Positions 16,432 to 19,891 of a DNA stretch of 19,891 nucleotides are shown one piece after another. This stretch comes from SXXK01 sp046074645 (lineage in GTDB: Bacteria; Planctomycetota; Planctomycetia; Planctomycetales; Planctomycetaceae). The notes below the pieces were generated by a model. That model saw only the letters and a list, made by a program, of their open reading frames with translations. It made no database searches and was not told the origin of the DNA. How positions within the stretch are numbered: position 1 is the stretch's first letter; each line of letters opens with the position of its first letter. The stretch lies in assembly GCA_046074645.1 (NCBI GenBank), contig JBJTOP010000350.1, positions 1 to 19,891 of the forward strand, written 5' to 3'. Position numbers and translations under genes: made by a program.

Positions 16432-17763
16432 ATGGCCGGACATGCATACGTCGAGCGATTTGTGAATCTGCTGGATCCAGGCAAAAACCTGATCTTCAAC
16501 ATGAGTATTGATGAAGCGATCGAGCGACTTGGCAGCGGAGATCCGCAGCGGGTCCGCGAAATCGACGGCCAGTTTGCCCTTGTGCATCGTCGCGGCCACG
16601 TCATCCGCATGGCCCGTTCCATCGGCCGTCCCATGCGATATTTTCTGGCCAAACAAATTGACGGTCCGTGCCTTGTTGTGGCTGAACGCATCGACGAAAT
16701 CGCCAGCTGGCTGCGTCAGGAAGGCCTTGCTGACCAGTTTCACCCGTCCTACACACGGATGGTGCCTGCACACCATATCCAGGAGCTGGCCCTGATCGGC
16801 TGCCCCGACCCCAGCCCTGCAAATACTCGATTCTTTACCCCCGAACGTAACCGCTACTCCACCAGCCTCGATGAACTCGGGCGACTCTACATTGGGGCGA
16901 TGCAGCAGGAAGTGTTTCGCTGGCTGAACCTGATTCCAAAAACGGCCCCGATTGGTGTTTTATTCAGTGGTGGAATCGACAGCGGTGCTGTGTTCCTCGC
17001 CGTCTACGACGCACTGCTCAAACGTGGCGAATCCCCCTCGCGTCTGAAAGCCTTCACACTGTCCCTCGATGGTTCCGGTCAGGATGCAGCTCAGGCAAAG
17101 GACTTCCTCGATACACTTGACCTCGGTCTGTTTCTGGAAATTATCGACGTGCCACAATCAGCCGTCGATTATCGCGAAGCCGTGCGAGTAATCGAGGATT
17201 ACAAGCCGCTGGATGTGCAGGCCGCCGCCATGGGACTCGTGCTCTGCCGCGAAATCCGCAGCCGCTATCCCGACTGGCAATATCTCGTCGATGGCGACGG
17301 AGGTGACGAAAACCTCAAAGACTACCCCATCGAGGAAAATAGTGAACTCACCATTCGCAGCGTGCTCAACAATCCCCTGCTCTACCACGAAGGCTGGGGA
17401 ATTCAGGCGGTGAAGCATTCGCTGACTTACAGCGGTGGGCAGAGTCGCGGCCACGTTCGCAGCTGGGCCCCGGCCGCCTCGCACGGCTTCCGCGGCTTCA
17501 GCCCATTCGCACTCCCAAATGTCATCGAAGTCTCTGAAGGCATCCCCTTCATCCAGCTCACCGACTGGGACCACGGTCGCCTCTACGCCCTGAAAGGCGA
17601 AATCGTCCGGCGAGGCATCGAACATATCACGGGGCTCACGATGCCCATCTTTGAAAAACGCCGTCTGCAACACGGCGCCGCCCCACCAAATACATTCGCA
17701 AATATCTTCCCCACCAGCGAACAAGCCTACAGAAAAGCCTTCGCCGAAATCTACGCTGGCTAG
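16432..17763 (+). CDS. Asparagine-synthase-like ATP-pyrophosphatase lacking the glutaminase cysteine
   Basis: Member of the asparagine synthetase / beta-lactam synthetase superfamily, which adenylates a carboxylate through a PP-loop ATP site. The PP-loop is SGGIDSG (179-185), and DGDGGDENLKDYP (287-299) occupies the position of the synthase motif that normally reads GxGxDE. The N-terminal 150 residues keep only the later part of a class II glutaminase fold (REIDGQFALVHRRG, RSIGRPMRYF, VVAERIDEI). The mature protein would begin with Ala, not the Cys needed to release ammonia from glutamine. It should therefore use free ammonia or another nucleophile, or have a different product. Length is 443 aa against about 550 for AsnB. 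AGGAGA, 8 bases upstream, supports the start. ribBA follows by 21 bp. The product is not predicted. Confidence 0.78.
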   Translation: MAGHAYVERFVNLLDPGKNLIFNMSIDEAIERLGSGDPQRVREIDGQFALVHRRGHVIRMARSIGRPMRYFLAKQIDGPCLVVAERIDEIASWLRQEGLADQFHPSYTRMVPAHHIQELALIGCPDPSPANTRFFTPERNRYSTSLDELGRLYIGAMQQEVFRWLNLIPKTAPIGVLFSGGIDSGAVFLAVYDALLKRGESPSRLKAFTLSLDGSGQDAAQAKDFLDTLDLGLFLEIIDVPQSAVDYREAVRVIEDYKPLDVQAAAMGLVLCREIRSRYPDWQYLVDGDGGDENLKDYPIEENSELTIRSVLNNPLLYHEGWGIQAVKHSLTYSGGQSRGHVRSWAPAASHGFRGFSPFALPNVIEVSEGIPFIQLTDWDHGRLYALKGEIVRRGIEHITGLTMPIFEKRRLQHGAAPPNTFANIFPTSEQAYRKAFAEIYAG

Positions 17764-17784
17764 CTCCTTCGAAAGTTTTACCAC

Positions 17785-19026
17785 GTGCCACTACAAACCA
17801 TCGAACAGGCGATTCGAGCAATTCAATCAGGCGGCATGGTCATTGTCGTGGACGACGAAGACCGCGAGAACGAAGGTGACTTCGTTTGTGCGGCCGAGTC
17901 GATAACGCCGGACCAGGTGGATTTTATGCTGCGGATTGGACGCGGCACATTATGTGTTCCTGTAACCACCGACGATGCTGCGAGGCTGAGACTGCGACCG
18001 GTCGTCGAAGAGTCCAGCAACACAGCGCCAAACAAAACGGCGTTTCTCCGCGCCGTGGATCACATGACAGCAGGAACAGGAGTCAGCGCAGAGAACCGGG
18101 CTCGCACGATCCGGGCGCTCGCCAGTACTTCCAGTGTCGCTGAGGACTTCCTGCAGCCAGGGCATGTGAATCCGCTGCTGGCAATGGACGGCGGAGTTCT
18201 TCGCCGCGCCGGGCATACCGAGGCGACCATCGACCTGATGCGGCTGGCCGGTCGCCGGCCCGCAGGAGCGCTCATCGAAATCTGCAGCCAGCACAGTCAT
18301 GGAATGGCAGATCTGGCCGAACTGGAACAGATCTCGCGGCAACACGGAATCCCAATGATCTCCATCGAAGATCTCATCCGCTACCGTCGCATTCGCGAAC
18401 AACTCGTTACTCGAATAGTGTCAGTCCCCCTGCCAACGGCTGAATTCGGGACACCCATCATCTATGGCTACCAGGTTGCCCACGAAACCCAGGAACCGCT
18501 GGCTATGGTCTGGGGTGACATCACGTCCGTTGAAGCGCCACTGGTGAGAATGCATTCCAGTTGTTTTACCGGTGACGTTCTGGATTCGCTCCGCTGCGAT
18601 TGTGGCGACCAGCTGCGAATTGCCATGTCGATGATCGAAGCGGAGGGCACCGGTGCCGTTGTGTACCTGCCCCAGGAAGGCCGCGGAATCGGACTGCTGG
18701 CAAAACTGCGAGCCTATCGCCTGCAGGATGAAGGACTGGACACGGTCGAGGCCAATCATCGTCTTGGATTCAAGGCCGACATGCGCGATTACATGATCGG
18801 CCTGCAGATCCTCAAAGATCTTGGACTCAGCCGCGTGCGTCTGCTGACCAATAATCCCAAGAAGACCGACGCGTTCGTCTACACGGGAGTGGGCTTGACA
18901 GTTGTGGAACAGGTCCCAATCGTCGCCCCGCCCCATGCCTGCCGATCTGGCTACATGGCTGCCAAACGCAGCAAAATGGGCCATCTCCTGCCCGACGAAG
19001 TCGTCACCCCGCCGGGACTTGAGTAG
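17785..19026 (+). CDS. ribBA: Bifunctional 3,4-dihydroxy-2-butanone-4-phosphate synthase / GTP cyclohydrolase II
   Basis: Fusion enzyme for the first steps of both branches of riboflavin synthesis. The N-terminal half makes dihydroxybutanone phosphate from ribulose 5-phosphate: metal-binding DDEDRENEGDF (23-33, Glu28 and Glu30), GRGTLCVP, TGVSAENRARTI, and RRAGHTEATIDLMRLAG with His144. The C-terminal half is GTP cyclohydrolase II: VRMHSSCFTGDVLDSLRCDCG with zinc ligands Cys260, Cys271 and Cys273, then LPQEGRGIGL (295-304) and TNNPKKTDAF. Length (413 aa) is normal. The start is GTG; the 21-bp gap from the preceding gene shows only weak ribosome-site similarity and leaves no room for an FMN riboswitch. 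FLRAVD replaces the more common FTVSVD segment in the first domain. It is the last gene before the repeat-rich region. Confidence 0.96.
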   Translation: MPLQTIEQAIRAIQSGGMVIVVDDEDRENEGDFVCAAESITPDQVDFMLRIGRGTLCVPVTTDDAARLRLRPVVEESSNTAPNKTAFLRAVDHMTAGTGVSAENRARTIRALASTSSVAEDFLQPGHVNPLLAMDGGVLRRAGHTEATIDLMRLAGRRPAGALIEICSQHSHGMADLAELEQISRQHGIPMISIEDLIRYRRIREQLVTRIVSVPLPTAEFGTPIIYGYQVAHETQEPLAMVWGDITSVEAPLVRMHSSCFTGDVLDSLRCDCGDQLRIAMSMIEAEGTGAVVYLPQEGRGIGLLAKLRAYRLQDEGLDTVEANHRLGFKADMRDYMIGLQILKDLGLSRVRLLTNNPKKTDAFVYTGVGLTVVEQVPIVAPPHACRSGYMAAKRSKMGHLLPDEVVTPPGLE

Positions 19027-19230
19027 CCGGAGGTTCCGTCAACGGCCGAAATACCCCTCACCCGCAGGGCAGCACCGGCGTTAGCTCTCTCTGAATTGCA
19101 GTGAAAAAGCCTGCAAAGCTGCGATGGTGAAACGACACGAAATGGACAGATCGGATTGCTCTCAACTCCACCACGAGGAGTATGGAGCAACTTGACTTTT
19201 CTATTTCTCCACAAGCCCTGCAAACGTTCC
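19027..19230. other. Non-coding spacer after ribBA
   Basis: About 200 bases without a credible gene. TTGCAG (19096-19101) and CTGCAA (19111-19116) could form a small 6-bp hairpin, but no T tract follows. The last 30 or so bases, ending CAAACGTTCC before AATCG, are a degraded match to the tail of the repeat units that follow, so the array probably once began here. Confidence 0.5.
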
Positions 19231-19247
19231 AATCGATTGTTTCGCCA

Positions 19248-19266
19248 GACGGGGACAGTCCCCGTC
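19248..19266. repeat. Palindrome 1 (GACGGGGACAGTCCCCGTC)
   Basis: Perfect inverted repeat with 9-bp arms around a single A. It is the longest of five copies of the GGGGACAGTCCCC core in this region. The other copies are at 19424-19436, 19567-19579, 19740-19752 (one mismatch) and 19764-19776 (opposite orientation, central T). Confidence 0.9.
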
Positions 19267-19423
19267 AATGAGTAGGGTACCCCGAATCCAGTTGGCGTGG
19301 GCCCCATTCCGCGGGCTCAAAGCGGCCGTCGAGATCAGTGAGCAGATGCAGAAGTCAGATCACTTTGCTCCGCCACTTCCGCCCGCCCCTCTGTACCGTC
19401 TGCGTTCCGATTTCCGACCAGCT

Positions 19424-19436
19424 GGGGACAGTCCCC
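19424..19436. repeat. Palindrome 2 (GGGGACAGTCCCC)
   Basis: Second core copy, in the middle of unit A, preceded by TTCCGATTTCCGACCAGCT. The flank matches that of copy 4 in unit B, so it is part of the repeating unit and not a chance insertion. Confidence 0.85.
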
Positions 19437-19484
19437 GCGACGGAATCGGACGGCTGCGGGGCCGGATTGGCTGCCTGCCGAGCG

Positions 19485-19551
19485 GCCGCTATAAGCCAGA
19501 AGTCCCGCAAATTTGTCAAAATCCTTGCGAGCCGTGCAACTGTTGCAATCG
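19485..19551. repeat. 67-bp direct repeat, copy 1 (unit tail)
   Basis: Identical base for base to 19825-19891. It begins GCCGCTATAAGCCAGAAG and ends TGCAACTGTTGCAATCG, which includes a 13-bp palindrome TGCAACTGTTGCA (19535-19547). Confidence 0.95.
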
Positions 19552-19565
19552 GTTGATTCGCCCAA

Positions 19566-19580
19566 CGGGGACAGTCCCCG
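19566..19580. repeat. Palindrome 3 (CGGGGACAGTCCCCG)
   Basis: Third copy, at the start of unit B, with the flank AATGAGTCGG shared with copy 1. Confidence 0.85.
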
Positions 19581-19739
19581 CGAATGAGTCGGATGTCGTG
19601 AACCCCGATGGCGTCGGATCCCATACCGTGGGCTCAAATCGCCAGGCGAGATCGGGGCCCGCCGCGGCCGTTAAATCGCTTAAATTCGCCACCTGGCCCC
19701 GCCACTCTGTCGCGGCCGTGTTCCGATTTCCAACCAGCC

Positions 19740-19776
19740 GGGGACAGTCGCCGCAGGCCCAACGGGGACTGTCCCC
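19740..19776. repeat. Paired palindromes 4 and 5 in opposite orientation
   Basis: Copy 4 is GGGGACAGTCGCC (19740-19752, one mismatch). Copy 5 is GGGGACTGTCCCC (19764-19776), the reverse complement of the usual core. The two are 11 bases apart and could fold as a larger stem. Unit A has only one palindrome at this place, which accounts for most of the length difference between the units. Confidence 0.8.
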
Positions 19777-19824
19777 GCAGCGGGATCGGGCGGCTGCAGC
19801 ACCGGATTGGCTCCTTGCCGGGCA

Positions 19825-19891
19825 GCCGCTATAAGCCAGAAGTCCCGCAAATTTGTCAAAATCCTTGCGAGCCGTGCAACTGTTGCAATCG
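19825..19891. repeat. 67-bp direct repeat, copy 2 (unit tail, at window end)
   Basis: Exact second copy of 19485-19551, 340 bp downstream. The TGCAACTGTTGCA palindrome is at 19875-19887. It ends exactly at the window edge, so identity may extend further. Confidence 0.95.

Larger units (their letters stand above)
19231..19891. repeat. Tandem array of 316-340-bp palindrome-bearing units
   Basis: Two consecutive units start at AATCG (19231 and 19547), and a third start coincides with the window end (19887). Unit A is 316 bp and unit B is 340 bp. Each opens with an ACGGGGACAGTCCCCG palindrome and a conserved AATGAGT, shares a middle part with GGGCTCAAA and GAGATC, has a second palindrome after TTCCGATTTCC, then CCGGATTGG and a conserved tail. 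Similarity is patchy in the middle and near-complete in the last 90 bases (4 mismatches). Open frames across it show no family features. The array probably continues beyond the window. Confidence 0.85.

Noticed and set aside
17764..17784. FMN riboswitch before ribBA
   Set aside because: Only 21 bases separate ribBA from the preceding gene, far too few for the aptamer.
19182..19268. 28-codon frame starting ATG GAG CAA CTT after GAGGAG
   Set aside because: The purine-rich run is only about one base from the ATG, too close for a normal ribosome site, and the frame ends inside the first palindrome.
19268..19834. 188-aa open frame across the repeat array
   Set aside because: It runs through palindromes and tandem units and shows no domain, ribosome site or composition like the neighbouring genes.
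19231..19891. CRISPR array
   Set aside because: The units are over 300 bp and internally divergent, with no 25-40-bp repeats regularly spaced by unique spacers and no cas genes.

Overview
The window looks like a stretch of chromosome from a GC-rich bacterium, most plausibly a planctomycete. The evidence is gene content, a long low-complexity DnaA linker, and intergenic repeats built on the palindrome GGGGACAGTCCCC. This is an inference; no rRNA or other lineage marker is present. All genes appear intact except the first, which is cut by the window edge. No tRNA, rRNA, CRISPR array, transposase or prophage gene was seen.

Layout. (1) 1-5073, plus strand: the 2-oxoglutarate dehydrogenase complex. 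sucA (E1, 5' truncated) and sucB (E2) overlap at ATGA. A good intrinsic terminator follows, then lpdA (E3). (2) 5116-7427, minus strand: a DnaA-family initiator followed by a PmtA/OlsG-like lipid N-methyltransferase that overlaps it by 4 bp (GTGA). A 334-bp non-coding stretch lies upstream of dnaA and contains a 9-bp inverted repeat. (3) 7762-11753, minus strand: an SGNH/sialate O-acetylesterase-like secreted enzyme, uppP (undecaprenyl-diphosphatase; ATGA overlap) and a molybdopterin oxidoreductase (21-bp gap), which form a probable operon. (4) 11897-19026, plus strand: cutC, cdd, a secreted transglutaminase-like protein, ispD, rlmC, an asparagine-synthase-like protein and ribBA. Of these, the transglutaminase gene, ispD and rlmC are tightly spaced, as are the asparagine-synthase-like gene and ribBA. 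(5) 19027-19891: non-coding DNA that becomes a tandem array of 316-340-bp units carrying five palindromes, apparently continuing past the window end.

Most genes are housekeeping: the TCA cycle, isoprenoid precursors (ispD), the lipid carrier (uppP), riboflavin, pyrimidine salvage and rRNA modification. The points worth a second look are: the DnaA protein has Asn where the second Walker B Asp is expected; dnaA is coupled to a membrane-lipid methyltransferase gene; the asparagine-synthase-like protein lacks the glutaminase nucleophile; and the terminal repeat array has an exactly duplicated 67-bp tail.
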